Assembly (NCBI RefSeq): GCF_905404315.1
Contig: NC_066288.1
Location: 11,990,501 to 12,054,500 of the forward strand
Origin: Leptidea sinapis
Taxonomy: Eukaryota > Arthropoda > Insecta > Lepidoptera > Pieridae
DNA length: 64,000 bases
Reading direction: 5' to 3'
Shown: piece after piece, positions 41,558 through 52,180 of the stretch
Layout of the letters: each line of letters begins with the position of its first letter
How positions within the stretch are numbered: position 1 is the stretch's first letter
The notes under the pieces: generated by a model
Told to the model about the DNA's origin: nothing
Databases searched by the model: none
Seen by the model: the letters and a program-made list of their open reading frames with translations, nothing else
Position numbers and translations under genes: made by a program

Positions 41558-42228
41558 CCAAGTCGGTCAATTCATTTTGTCCCTACATAATGGTCCTTCT
41601 GTCTTAGGTTGTAACCTTATTAGCTAACATAATGTTACAGTGACTATATATATGATATAAAAATATTCCATGTGTATAATAAATAAATTAACTTGGCCTT
41701 CGCATGATAACACTGTATCATTTTTTATTTATTTTTATTAAAAACAGAATTTATCTCACAAGTAATACATAATCTTTTAAATTACATTGCTTAGAGCGAT
41801 GGCCAAGACAATGTATTTACTTAAAACATAAAATATTTTTAATATTAATATGATAAGGCTTATTGTTATATCCACAACGTCATCATCACTTTATAGGGGG
41901 TCGAAAATGGCCTGAGATGCTTCGAGAAAAGGATGGTACGACCATTTGTTTTTGCTCGACTTGATAATGTCATGCTCCCAGATCTATTTTAATATTTTAC
42001 CAATTTATTAACGAACAATTCTTACCTATATGGTTATTTACAGTCTCAACTCTATAAAAACGCGTTTTACTGAATTATCACGACAGTCATTTTCTAGATT
42101 AAACTCTCTATTTGCGCACGAAGTTGTGTTGTGTAGTGACGTCACAGAGGTCACCGACCCCGCTCCAAAACAACAGCCACCATACCGAAAGTATACTAAG
42201 AGCTTGTGGATCTCATTTCTGTAGATTT
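41558..42228. other. Spacer with one CRE palindrome
   Basis: An antisense LINE-like tail (tttttatttatttttattaa) lies near 41720. TGACGTCA occurs at 42137-42144 in a slightly GC-richer patch (gtagtgacgtcacagagg). Overlapping open frames on both strands at 42030-42274 are not recognisable. Confidence 0.4.
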
Positions 42229-42376
42229 CCAATATAATAATAATATAATATCGACACTCTTTTACACAAATCATCTTGCCCCAAACTAGGCATAGCCTGT
42301 ACTATGGGTACAAGACAACGATATATTTAATACAATATACTTACTTAAGCATACATAAATACATATTATAAACATC
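42229..42376 (-). repeat. F SINE body (Metulj-like)
   Basis: It holds the antisense 3' part: acacaaatcatcttgcccca, aggcatagcctgtactatgg, acgatatatttaatacaata. It joins directly to the first tandem head unit at 42377. The F family is a tRNA-headed SINE resembling Metulj elements of butterflies. Confidence 0.85.
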
Positions 42377-42826
42377 CATGACTTGGAAACAAACATCCAT
42401 ATTCATCATATAAATGATTGCAACTACTGGGATTCGAACCCGGGACGTCTAGCTTAGTAGTCAGGGTCACTAACCATTCGGCAATATGCTTTTATATGAC
42501 CGATACTCGATGTATTCACACAACATCATGACTTGGAAACAAACATCCATATTCATCATATAAATGATTGCAACTACCGGGTTTCGAACCCGGGACCTCT
42601 AGCTTAGTAGTCAGGGTCACTAACCATTCGGCAATATGCTTTTATATGACCGATACTCGATGTATTCACACAACATCATGACTTGGAAACAAACATCCAT
42701 ATTCACCATATAAATGATTGCAACTACTGGGATTCGAACCCGGGACCTCTAGCTTAGCAGTCAGGGTCACTAACCATTCGGCTATATGCTTTATATGCCC
42801 GATACTCGATGTATTCACACAACTCT
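42377..42826 (-). repeat. Tandem array of three 150 bp SINE-head units
   Basis: Units start at 42377, 42527 and 42677, each with catgacttggaaacaaacat. Each holds the tRNA-like head on the minus strand: box A-like tagccgaatggttagtgacc (in unit 3 form) and box B (gggttcgaatccc or close), plus ~36 bp of non-SINE spacer (accgatactcgatgtattca). Units differ at only a handful of positions. Each copy could in principle start RNA polymerase III transcription. Confidence 0.9.
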
Positions 42827-43164
42827 TAAACGAATATTCTTCAGCAGTGATTCCTAAGACACAACACTGAATATTCCGGCCGACGATGGATAATTTATTG
42901 CCACGAGTGAACTAATTCCATTTTAATACGGCAACTGCCCGTAAAGTTATTTAGTATAGTGCGTCATTCAAATCGTACAAATATGGGGACAGAAAAACTG
43001 TATGGAAATCTATTTCTAACGCGTTTTGCGTATTTGTTTTAGTTTTGATATTGGATATTTTGACTGAAATTTACACTAGCCAGTTACAATTTGTAGACAC
43101 CTAGTTGCCCGAACAGAGTTTGTCTGTCAAAAGTTAATTGTAAAATAAATATGATCCCCTTAGA
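42827..43164. other. Unassigned spacer
   Basis: Nothing recognised. Confidence 0.4.
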
Positions 43165-43584
43165 ATAAGGATTGGTATCCGCTGCGCTCATACTAGATAC
43201 AGCAGACGTAGTCGGAGATTGCGGCAACTAATACTACGCCCAAGTTTGCTTCCTCGAGCCAGTCTCGAACAATTTGTGACGTTGACGTACCATATGTTCT
43301 GTTGAACTTTGCTAATAATTGAAACCAAAATTGCCGGTTGCGTAGTAAAATTTGTAAAAATAATACTACAAGAAATAAGAAAGATACTAGGATCACATAG
43401 CATCAATGTTTTGTATTTTTAATTAAATTATTATTTCAATGTAAAATAACACGAAGCGTATGTTACAAAATTTGAAAGATGCCATTGAACGTCAAGATGC
43501 CACGCACACAAGCATCTAATAGTTGCCGTAATAAAAAATCTATTGCTCTTAGGTAGTGCGGTATCTAGTTGGAGCGCAGCGAAA
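43165..43584 (-). mobile_element. E-type TIR element, copy 2
   Basis: It is the inverted counterpart of 14010-14375. The left end is cgctgcgctcatactagata and the right end tgcggtatctagttggagcg. Interior matches include cgagccagtctcgaac, aacacgaagcgtatgttac and gtcaagatgccacgcac. Open frames at 43188-43406 are incidental. Confidence 0.7.
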
Positions 43585-44072
43585 ACCATCCCAATATTTA
43601 TATCTCAAAAATAAATGACGATAGCATACAAAAATAAGTTTCGTATACTTCAATACTTTACGAACTTAATAAAACTCATTCTTAAGCTTTCCGGTCGGTT
43701 CTGCCGCCACCGCTTTGTCCCTGCATTTTAAATCTGTAATATCTTCGAAAATATTCATTTAAATTACATGCTGTAAAAGGCCATACTGAACTATATTAAA
43801 TGTACAATGTATTTAGGGGGATATTGATTAAGGATTAATGTTGTATTGCATAAAATCGCTTCGTAAATAAGCCATTATTTCTCGTAAAAAGTAAAGGATA
43901 AAAAAGGCTACTGTGGGTTATCCCAAAGAGTATATACATATACCATTGAGAACTTTTTTGTAGACCTTTTTAAGATGTGCATATTGTAGTAAATTATTTT
44001 GGTCATGGTTATTGGCCACTAATTATCGAGCTGTCAGGTCGATTACACGCTGGAATACACTTAGAACTAATA
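43585..44072. other. Unassigned AT-rich spacer
   Basis: Nothing recognised. Confidence 0.4.
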
Positions 44073-44340
44073 CTATAATAATAATAATAATATTGACACA
44101 CTTTTTACACAAATTATCTTGCCCCAACTTAAGCATATATAGCCTGTGTTATGGGTTACAAGACAATGATATATTTAATACAATATACTTACTTAAACAT
44201 ACATAAATACATTTAAACATCCATGACTCGGAAACAAACATCCATATTCATCATATAAATGCTTGCACCTACCGGATTTCGAACCCGGGACCTCTAGCTT
44301 AGTAGGTAGGATCGCTAACCACTCGGCTATACAGGTCGTC
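44073..44340 (-). repeat. F SINE, complete
   Basis: The 3' end starts with an (ATA/AAT)n run. The tRNA-like head ends at 44340 with gacgacctgtatagccgagt (complement). Box B is ggttcgaaatcc, with one extra A. Confidence 0.85.
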
Positions 44341-44870
44341 TATAACTAAGTATCCATCCCCACTCTGTAGTGTATAACTATTGTAGTGTTAAAATGGTTT
44401 CATTTATTTTTCACCGCAATTTAAGTGCAAAAAAAGTGATTTACTTTTTTATTGTTATGTATTTTATTAAAACAAATAAATGATAAAGAAGTATATTTAC
44501 TTGACTTATATAATACCTACATGTTGTAATGAAAGCTCTAATTATTTGATAATATTTGTCATACATATTATAGAACACGTCATACGAAACTCCTGGTTGC
44601 ACCACGTGCTAAAACGAACTATCTTATGAGTTGTTATCAACTCGATTAATAATTACAATAATTACTATGATATACTAGATATCTTCATGAATTATTGTTT
44701 ACATAATTACTGTAACGCTGTTGATTACCAATAAATAAAATAAATAAACATTTATTCCTACAAACAGAATATCCTATAATAAATATTTTACGATAGAGCT
44801 ACAAGAACTATTCGCAGAAAAAGCATAAAACTAAAATGAGTTCGTATATAATATTATATTGTTAACTGAG
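44341..44870. other. Spacer with a possible LINE tail
   Basis: aataaataaaataaataaac at 44731, followed by atttattcctacaaacagaa, looks like an antisense LINE 3' end. The rest is unassigned. Confidence 0.35.
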
Positions 44871-45252
44871 TTGGCGCCGGTCTGTCGCGAAACCCGCCAT
44901 CTATGGGAAGGAGCAAGGCAACAAACTCCCCTCCGCAGTACCTCGCAACTTACGTAACCTAATCGCAGAGGTTCATTAACAACTAACACGTTTCGCCTGA
45001 TCCGATTAAAATGCCATGAGTTTTCCTTTAATTAAGGCTTATTCTACGCGTTCTTTGCCGGATTGTTTGTAAAATATTTAGTTAATGTTCTGTTTTTTCA
45101 ATGTGATTTTTAAAAAGACAACACCTTACAGCTCTTTCTGAGTTTGAGAACGAAAGGCAAGATTTAGATTTTTCGGGAGTTCATTGTTTCGGTACCAATT
45201 GGTGAAATTAACTTTTTTATGTTGGAGGATTATTACATTACGTAAATAAATT
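44871..45252. other. Spacer with a GC-richer patch
   Basis: About 44875-45000 (ggcgccggtctgtcgcgaaa, cctccgcagtacctcgcaac) has raised GC content but no recognisable repeat, exon boundary or motif. Confidence 0.35.
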
Positions 45253-45311
45253 CAGGGGCGTGCATTCCATATAGGCAATTAGCCAATGCCTACCTTAATA
45301 AGAACCTCAAT
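45253..45311 (+). mobile_element. T-type hAT-like MITE end
   Basis: CAGGGGCGTGCATTCCATAT followed by aatgcctaccttaataagaa matches the left part of 25189-25511. The element is cut off where the K-type LINE begins. Confidence 0.65.
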
Positions 45312-45540
45312 GTTCTTTATGATCATAAACACATTATCGAATTTGCTAGAAACTGTCATAACCATAATGTTAACACCAGGAATAGACATAATCTTGTTAT
45401 GCCTACTACTCGATTAAGTCGAGTTAGTAAGTCTTTTATGGCGCAATGTATATGTTTTAACAAGATGATCCAAGAAAATGTACAAAAAAATGTATAAATT
45501 ACCAAATTAAAAAAATAAATAAAAAACGTTTGTCTGTTAA
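45312..45540 (+). mobile_element. K-type LINE tail, copy a
   Basis: Degenerate codons for EFARNCHNHNVNTRN and TTRLSRVSKSFM are followed by decayed sequence. It stops at aaaggttcc, where the next K copy begins in tandem. Confidence 0.75.
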
Positions 45541-45960
45541 AGGTTCCACACGGGAAACAAACATAAACTTCTTATGCCTACTACTCGGTTAAGACCAGTT
45601 AGTAAGTCTTTTATTGTGCGATGTATATGTTTTAACAGCATGATCCCAGAAAATGTACAAATCAAATGCATTACCAAATTCAAAAGAATTGTTAAAAAAC
45701 GTTTGAGTGGTAAAGGTTACTATAACATAAATGATTTTTTTAATGATACCACAGACTGGGAATGCAGTGAATGCCCTCAGGCTATATAATTACAAATTTT
45801 AGGGTACAATACAACATAATATGTTGTAACAAAATTATGAAGAAAAGAAAAGTCTCTTCCCCCCTTTTTTCTCAGGTCTGAGGCATACCATTTTGAATGG
45901 GTTCAATAATTCATGACGTTCAATAAGTGATTTAAATCCTATTTTGAATAAAAATATTTG
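45541..45960 (+). mobile_element. K-type LINE tail, copy b
   Basis: The open frame 45574-45789 reads MPTTRLRPVSKSFIVRCICF, NSMIPENVQIKCITKFKRI, VKKRLSGKGYYNINDFFND and ends PQAI. A 3' UTR (ttctcaggtctgaggcatac) and a tail of TTTGAATA repeats follow. This is the best-preserved K end. Confidence 0.85.
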
Positions 45961-45966
45961 AATTTG

Positions 45967-46189
45967 AATAATAATAACAATATTGACACACTTTGACACA
46001 AATTATTTTGCCCCAAAGTAGGCATAGCCTCTACTATGGGTACAACACAACGATATATTTAAGACAATAAACTTACTTAAACATAAATAAATACTTGTAA
46101 ACATCCATTACTCGGAAACAAACATCGATATTCATCATATACATGTTTGCGCCCACCGGGATTCGAACTCCGGGGCTATATGGGTCGTT
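45967..46189 (-). repeat. F SINE with deleted tRNA core
   Basis: The body is normal, but about 35 bp between box B (gggattcgaact) and gctatatgggtcgt are missing, removing the anticodon region and part of box A. Confidence 0.8.
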
Positions 46190-46214
46190 AAAAAATATTA
46201 CTTGTCTAATTTAA

Positions 46215-46612
46215 CTAGGAGACTTGGAGACCCAGTGCTCTATGAATGGCTGAATCACTTGGCATCGCTTCATTGTGTGTCTTCTACCGCATTTATCACG
46301 GGAAGTGTTCCGAAGAGCTGTTTCATCTGATTCCTGCCGCCTACTTCCACTTTCGCACGACACGCCACAAATAAGAATATCATCCCCACCATGTGGATGT
46401 GTGTCCTCCACAGTGCGGTTTTTTAAGGAGCTTTCTTCCACGTACTACAAAGCTGTGGATTGAGCTGGACGATACGACATGGGTACCTTCAAAAAAAGCG
46501 CCTACATCTTCCTTAAAGGCCAGCAACGCTCTTGTGATTCCACTGGTGTCGCAAGAGAATGTGGGCGGCGGTGATCACTTAACGCCAAGTGACCCGAACG
46601 CTCGTTTGTAAC
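46215..46612 (+). mobile_element. A-type LINE 3' end
   Basis: It starts in GDPVLYEWLNHLASLH-like codons, continues through YRIYHGKCSEELFHLIPAA-type sequence, and has a deletion that removes LPCAVFP (tgtggattgagctggacgat). It ends cgctcgtttgtaaca without the usual TCCAT terminus and joins a B scrap. Confidence 0.8.
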
Positions 46613-46617
46613 AAAAA

Positions 46618-46690
46618 TGAGCTTCGGCAACCTTCAAACCAAAACACAATTATGCTTGCACATTTATGCTTCACGGCAGAAAATTGGAAA
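46618..46690 (-). repeat. B repeat scrap
   Basis: gagcttcggcaaccttcaaa, ccaaaacacaattatgcttg and gcttcacggcagaaaatt are B central sequence. The A element above probably inserted into or joined this copy. Confidence 0.6.
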
Positions 46691-47011
46691 ACATTATTAT
46701 AAAATTTATATTTATCCTTAATACTATTTAGTACTTTATGGAGCCTTCTTGATGAATAACAATTCCTTATTTCTCGTATTGTAGCCATGAAATCTCCGAG
46801 CATAGCCAGAATACTTCCATTTAGAATTACAAACAAGCAATTTCCGGCTAAACCATAAACTGTTCATGGAAGTCGACGAACAGGTGACTCATTACTTGAT
46901 GGATGCGTGCAATACTTTCTAGAATATTCCGAGTACTGACATTGACACAATATTTTCCACAAGCTCTAGATAGCTTGGGGAATAGGTCAACAATAGAATA
47001 GGAATTTATTG
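46691..47011. other. Unassigned spacer
   Basis: Nothing recognised. The minus frame 46579-46836 is mostly repeat-derived. Confidence 0.35.
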
Positions 47012-47722
47012 GACGACCCATATAGCCAAATGGTTAGTGACCCTGACTAGTAAGCTAGAGGTCCCGGGTTCAAAGTCAAAGTCAACGTTTTTATTTGCAT
47101 AAACATGTTAGATTGATATTACATAAATATTATAAAGTACATGTTTGCCACATTTATGACGTGCAAATTTTACAAAATACATTTCTAAAACATTAGTTAC
47201 AAAATATCAATTTAACAAAAGATTAGTAGCAGTATTATATAGTATCTAGTCAAGTTTTTAATTGAAAATATTCGTCTAATGAATATAAACAGTTTTTAAT
47301 AAGGTATATTTTCAATTTAGATGAGAAATTCCTATTTGACGACATCTCTCTTATTATCTTTGGAATGTGATTATAGATTTTTATGCACATACAAAAACAG
47401 TTTCTCTGAAATAATGTAGTTATACAGCAAGGTACTTGTAGTTTGGTGGGGTGCCTGGATGGGACAAGAAAAGGGTTTTCATGTTTAGTGAATTCGCTAA
47501 AATTTATATTTCAACAATTGTTAATAGGTTCGAATCCTGGTAGGTGCAATTATTTATATGATGAGTATGGATATTTGTTTCCGAGTCATGGATGTTTATA
47601 TGTATTTATGTATGTATAAGTAAGTATATTGTATTAAATATATCGTTGTCATGGACCCATAGTACAGGCTATGCCTAGTTTGGGGCAAGATAATTTGTGT
47701 AAAAGAGTGTCAATATTATTTA
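47012..47722 (+). repeat. F SINE split at box B by a LINE tail
   Basis: The head is 47012-47071 (gacgacccatatagccaaat ... gtcccgggttc). The SINE resumes at ~47527 with ggttcgaatcctggtaggtg and runs to gtgtcaatattattta. ggttc is duplicated at the break. The insertion separates box A from an intact copy of box B, so the promoter is destroyed. Confidence 0.85.
47072..47526 (-). mobile_element. LINE 3' end with AAAGTC-repeat tail
   Basis: The insert starts aaagtcaaagtcaacg, read as the antisense of a LINE tail with short tandem repeats. The rest (about 440 bp) is AT-rich UTR-like sequence without clear codons. Confidence 0.5.
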
Positions 47723-47929
47723 TATATATTTTTTTAAGAATTAAACTCTTTTTTTTATTTTGTTGGTAATGCATTTGCATTCACTGTTAACATGTTTTAA
47801 TTCTGTCTGCGGTTTCATTTGTTTGCGAAAAGTAATGTCATTTACGGAGATAAAAATAATCCTATATTCTTAACCAGATTATATGCTGACTTTGTGCTGA
47901 GTTTCATCGGACAGCTCATCCAGACAATT

Positions 47930-48245
47930 TTTTTATGACAATAAGGTACGAGACGAGCAGGGCGTTATGCTGATGGTAATTAATACGCCCGGTAATTAAT
48001 ACGCCCTACAATTACAATGCAGTGCCGCTCAAGATTCTTAAAAAACCGTAAAATTCTGAGCGGCATTTTATTTGGCCAGTAAATTCACTAGCTATGACGC
48101 AGACTTAAACATAATAATGCTTACACATTACTGCTTCACGGCAGAAAAAGGCACCGCTGTGGAACTCATAATCTAGCCGCAAAGGAGCCTCCCACTGATA
48201 AATGCCCTAAGTCGCTTCTTACGACACCCTTGGGACTTCCCTAAT
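47930..48245 (-). repeat. B repeat with extended head and small duplication
   Basis: The bases ggtaattaatacgccc are tandemly duplicated near 47973-48005. After cctcccactgataaatgccc the head extension gtcgcttcttacgacaccct continues, ending in TTA repeats. Confidence 0.8.
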
Positions 48246-49427
48246 CTTATTATTATTATTATTTTTACAGTCTTAATATGCAGAATATGTTTCTGAACAG
48301 ATTCTTGCTTATAAAAAATGATTATTTATTAATTCACAAGCACTTGATGTTTTAGATTCTGCTTTATAGTCATAGCAGTAAGGACACAAAACTCTGAATG
48401 TAACTTACATCTATATATATCGAAATTTATGTAATAATGAGGGTAGTTGTAAATTGAAGTATGGCCAGGTCTGTCTCACTCCGCGTCTAGGTACCGAAAA
48501 CGTAAGTACGCGCGGCGGCCACGCTAGAGTGGCTATCCAGTAGGGTCTCACGGTCACCAGCGAACAGTGACGCACACACGAGCTTTATTGTCACCTATTT
48601 TTTTAAGTTATGACCTTATAATAGGTATGTCGAAGTGGATTTTGTCATTGTAAATGACTCATAATACGTATTAACTACTTTTTTTTCGTATGAACAATTT
48701 TTATTGGAATGTAGACACAGGGATTTGCTAGGCTAGGTTTAGTTTTGGTATGTCGGTATTTATTTAATGTGAAAATATTACTTAACTAAATTAATAATCA
48801 ATATTAAAAGTAAATTATTTTTAAGAGAGATAACCCTAACGTCGTTAGAAGAGGTAGGAATCACGCGGCAGAAAGAGAAGCAGCTTCTGGGTAAATATAA
48901 ATGTAGGTTATTGGCGCTGTGTAATCGGAATTGCACCTAATTTTATCGGAGCAAGAGTCCCATTTTGATTAATTGATTATACGAGGTGAACCTTCTGTAC
49001 TTGTATTATTATGATTTCTATAAAGTAAGTTTAAAGTAAACTATTCAATACAAAATCCGTTTATTTTTAATTTAGGACGCGTAGTTCCTGAAGTCAAAGA
49101 AAATAGAATGATAAATATGACGCATAACCGAACTCAACGCAGATAAAGATTGGATGAGTTGCGCTAGTGAGAGCTGTTTCTAGGCGTCACAAAGTCGGTG
49201 GGGAAAGGCGCCGTCGCGTCTTCGCCTCCGCCAAAGGCCCCTTGGAACTCGCCCAGGGAATATTATTTTCTTGTTGATGTAGGCTTTGAGGTCATTCGAG
49301 GCGTTATGTTAATACAGTCTGAATATGTTACGGATAAGTTTCAATTTATTAATGTTGGGTCATGTTTCAACGTCTAATTCTTATATTGTTATTTTTTTCT
49401 TTTTTTATTGCTAATTCAACATGCACT
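48246..49427. other. Long spacer with two GC-richer patches
   Basis: Patches at 48475-48590 (ggtctgtctcactccgcgtc, gcgcggcggccacg) and 49180-49260 (aaggcgccgtcgcgtcttcg) have raised CpG. The first resembles the start of the U repeat region near 39555. Neither shows a recognisable exon. Confidence 0.35.
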
Positions 49428-49715
49428 ACCAGTGGGAGGCTCCTTTGGACAGGAAGTCGGCTAGATTATGGGTACCACAACGGCGCCTATTTCTACCGTG
49501 AAGCGGTAATGTGTATACATTGGTGTTTCGGTCTGAAGGACGCCGTAGCTAGTGAAATTACTGGGCAAATGAGAATTAATATCTTATGTCTCAAGGTGAC
49601 GAGCGCAATTGTAGTGCCGCTCAGAATTTTTTGGTTTTTCAAGAATCCTCAGCGTCGCTGCCTAGTAATGGCTGAACGTCCTGCTCGTCTCGTCCCTTAT
49701 TTTCATAATAAAAAA
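49428..49715 (+). repeat. B repeat, near full length
   Basis: From accagtgggaggctcctttg to ttattttcataataaaa. About 20 bp around gggcagggcgtatcaatta are deleted near the tail. The 166-codon frame running through it (49362-49862) is chance read-through. Confidence 0.9.
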
Positions 49716-49959
49716 GTTAATCGTAAGTTCGTCGTATCGTCAATGGTTTTATATCAAAAAAGCAGTAATCACTTCATGTTACGTGAACACCAACATCAAA
49801 TTTGCAAAAATGAAAAAAAAAACTTAATGTGTACTGAACTTAATGTAGGTACTAAACATTAATGATTACTACTATTGTAGTTTCAAGTGCCTTCATAATT
49901 TTGCATTGTAAATTTAAACCTGCTTTCATTTTAAAATTTTATAGTTAAATATAGTCAAC

Positions 49960-50225
49960 GTCGAACAAGGCAATTCCTTTAGAATTCTTTTTGAAGAGAT
50001 GCTTGATGAGGAAACAAATGGTACTCTCAGAGAGAAAGAAGCGGTTCAAGAAACTCTCCAAGGATTCTTTTTTTGTGATCTTTTTGATAAAATATACAAT
50101 ACTGAACTGTCATTCCTATTGCTATAAAATAATTATAATCTAGTCCCAGGCTGTCAGATCACTTAGATATTAAGCTTTGGACTAGTAGGATTTATGTGAG
50201 AGCCATTTTTCAATACATTTTAATC
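49960..50225 (-). mobile_element. S-type LINE 3' end
   Basis: The complement matches 30290-30590: caattcctttagaattcttt, agaaactctccaaggattct, aatctagtcccaggctg. Non-coding remnant. Confidence 0.6.
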
Positions 50226-50640
50226 ATCATATAACACTCAACTATAACCCAGAGTCCTGTCAGAACTCCCATTTGTCCTCCAGTCTTCTTTTACTTCTCT
50301 GTATGCTTTGAAGCCATTTTATCATTCGTCTCTTGATTTTTGCAGTAACTTCCTACCCGGTCTGATAATGGAATGTTCGCCTACGTCGACAATTTAAACG
50401 ATTTTAAATTTGTTTGATTTACGACAAAAAATACGAGGAGTATTTTGGTGAAATGAGTTTGACATAGATTATTATTAGAAGTAAATGATTCTCAGGTCTA
50501 AGGCATTATTTTTCGAATAGTTGGTAGATTAAATTAAGTTAGTTTACAATCATTAATAGTAAACATATTGAATTTGTATCAGTAGATGTGAACGAATCTG
50601 GGTTACGCAGTGATAGATAGTTCTGGCTAAATACAATGTA
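50226..50640. other. Unassigned spacer
   Basis: ctcaggtctaaggcattatt near 50494 resembles the K 3' UTR, but no K codons precede it. Confidence 0.35.
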
Positions 50641-50827
50641 ATCAAAATATTTTAAAGTAAACAAATTGGAATGGGACTAAGTAATTATGTACAATGTCCA
50701 CATTGCCATCAATATTGTTATAGTTGTGGTATTGATATAGGTGATAAAGTTAGCGTTACTGCATTGAATAATTTGTAATATTCATATAAAATGTTACACC
50801 AAAAAACATTTTTTCTTTTTTGTGTAG
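50641..50827 (+). repeat. Local duplication, unit 1
   Basis: aatgggactaagtaattatg, cattgccatcaata and atgttacaccaaaaaacatt recur at 51120-51300. Each unit is followed by an F SINE. Confidence 0.65.
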
Positions 50828-50828
50828 T

Positions 50829-51088
50829 GTTATAATAATATAATATTGACACACTTTTACACAAATTATCTTGCCCCAAACTAGGCATAGCGTGTGTTAT
50901 GGGTTACAAGAAAACGATATATTTAATACAATATACTTACTTAAACATATATAAATACATATAAACATCCATAACTCGGAAAGAAACATCCATTTTCATC
51001 ATATAAATAATTGCATCTACCGGGATTCGAACCTGGGACCTTTAGCTTAGTAGTCAAAGTCACTAACCATTCAGCTATATGGGTCGTC
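50829..51088 (-). repeat. F SINE, complete
   Basis: A full copy with body, box B (gggattcgaacctg) and head ending in gacgacccatatagctgaat (complement). Confidence 0.85.
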
Positions 51089-51119
51089 AATTGTTATTTA
51101 TTCTATCGTTAGTCATATT

Positions 51120-51300
51120 TAAACAGAATATTTTAAAACAAAGAAGTTTTAATGGGACTAAATAATTAGATATAATGTTCACTTTGCCATCAATAAAAAT
51201 AGTCGAGTAGTTGGTGTTTTTGCATTGTTTTATTTATAATATTCATATAAAAAGTTACACCAAAAAACATTATTTTCTTTTCTTGTTGTGTAAAATATTC
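51120..51300 (+). repeat. Local duplication, unit 2
   Basis: It matches 50641-50827 at moderate identity (aatgggactaaataattaga, aagttacaccaaaaaacatt). Confidence 0.65.
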
Positions 51301-51377
51301 TCTCCTTAGTCGTACTTTCTTAGCGGGGTGTTGTGTTCACCTTCGTAAAAGCGGGCTGTGCTTTCTGATGGCTGCTC

Positions 51378-51661
51378 TAATTATAATTATAATAATAATA
51401 ATAATATTGACACACTTTTTACACAAATTATCTTGCCCCAAGTTAAGCATATTATATAGCCTGTGTGGGTTACAAGACAACGATATATTTAATACAACAT
51501 ACTTACTTAAACATACATAAATTCATATAAACATACATAAATACATTAAATCATCCATGACTCGGAAACAAACATCCATATTCATCATATAAATGCTTGC
51601 ACCTACCGGGACCTCTAGCTTAGTAGGTAGGATCGCTAACCACTCCGCTATACAGGTCGTC
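51378..51661 (-). repeat. F SINE lacking box B
   Basis: Full-length, except that ccgggattcgaacccgggacc is shortened to ccgggacc, a 13 bp deletion between short direct repeats (ccggga / cccggga). This removes box B. Confidence 0.85.
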
Positions 51662-51749
51662 TAATAGCAACGTCTTTTCATTGACGTCGGTTAGTTGCAT
51701 TTCGAGAGTACTCGACGATGGGGATCACGGGCAATTGATTCGCCCTCGC

Positions 51750-52180
51750 CTTGCCTTGAAAAATTTAAAGAACTGAACATTTTGACTGTTGCATCTCAAT
51801 ATATTCTTGATAATGTTCTTTATGTTAATAATCACATAAACGAATTTGCTAGAAACTGCGACAATCATAATGTTCACACGTGAAACAAACATAAACTTCT
51901 TATGCCCACTACTCGGTTAAGACCAGTTAGTAAGTCTTTTATTGGGCGATGTATATGTTTTAACAGCATGATCCCAGAAAATGTACAAAACAAATGTATT
52001 ACCAAATTCAAGAGTTGTTAAAAAAACGTTTGAGTGGTAAAGGTTACTATAACATAATTTATGGTTTTCTTAATGATTCATTACCACAGGCTAGGAATGC
52101 AGCGAACGCCCTTAGGCTATTTAATTATAAATTTTAGTGTACGATACTCCGTATATTTTAACAAAATTATGGAATTATTA
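51750..52180 (+). mobile_element. K-type LINE tail, copy c
   Basis: It reads further upstream than the others: EKFKELNILTVASQYILDNV then NNHINEFARNCDNHNVHT and a stop. TTRLRPVSKSFIGRCICFN and NSMIPENVQNKCITKF follow, with small deletions. Confidence 0.85.

Noticed and set aside
42430..42780. Cluster of three tRNA genes on the minus strand
   Set aside because: The units are heads of the F SINE, fixed to SINE-specific flanks; single dispersed copies with bodies occur elsewhere in the window.
42377..42826. CRISPR-like array
   Set aside because: Units are 150 bp tandem copies without short repeats and unique spacers, in a eukaryotic genome.
48838..48850. Telomeric repeat trace
   Set aside because: A single ccctaac is present; there is no TTAGG array.
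49362..49862. 166-codon gene, the longest open frame in the window
   Set aside because: It runs through a B repeat and its flanks; other B copies do not preserve the frame.
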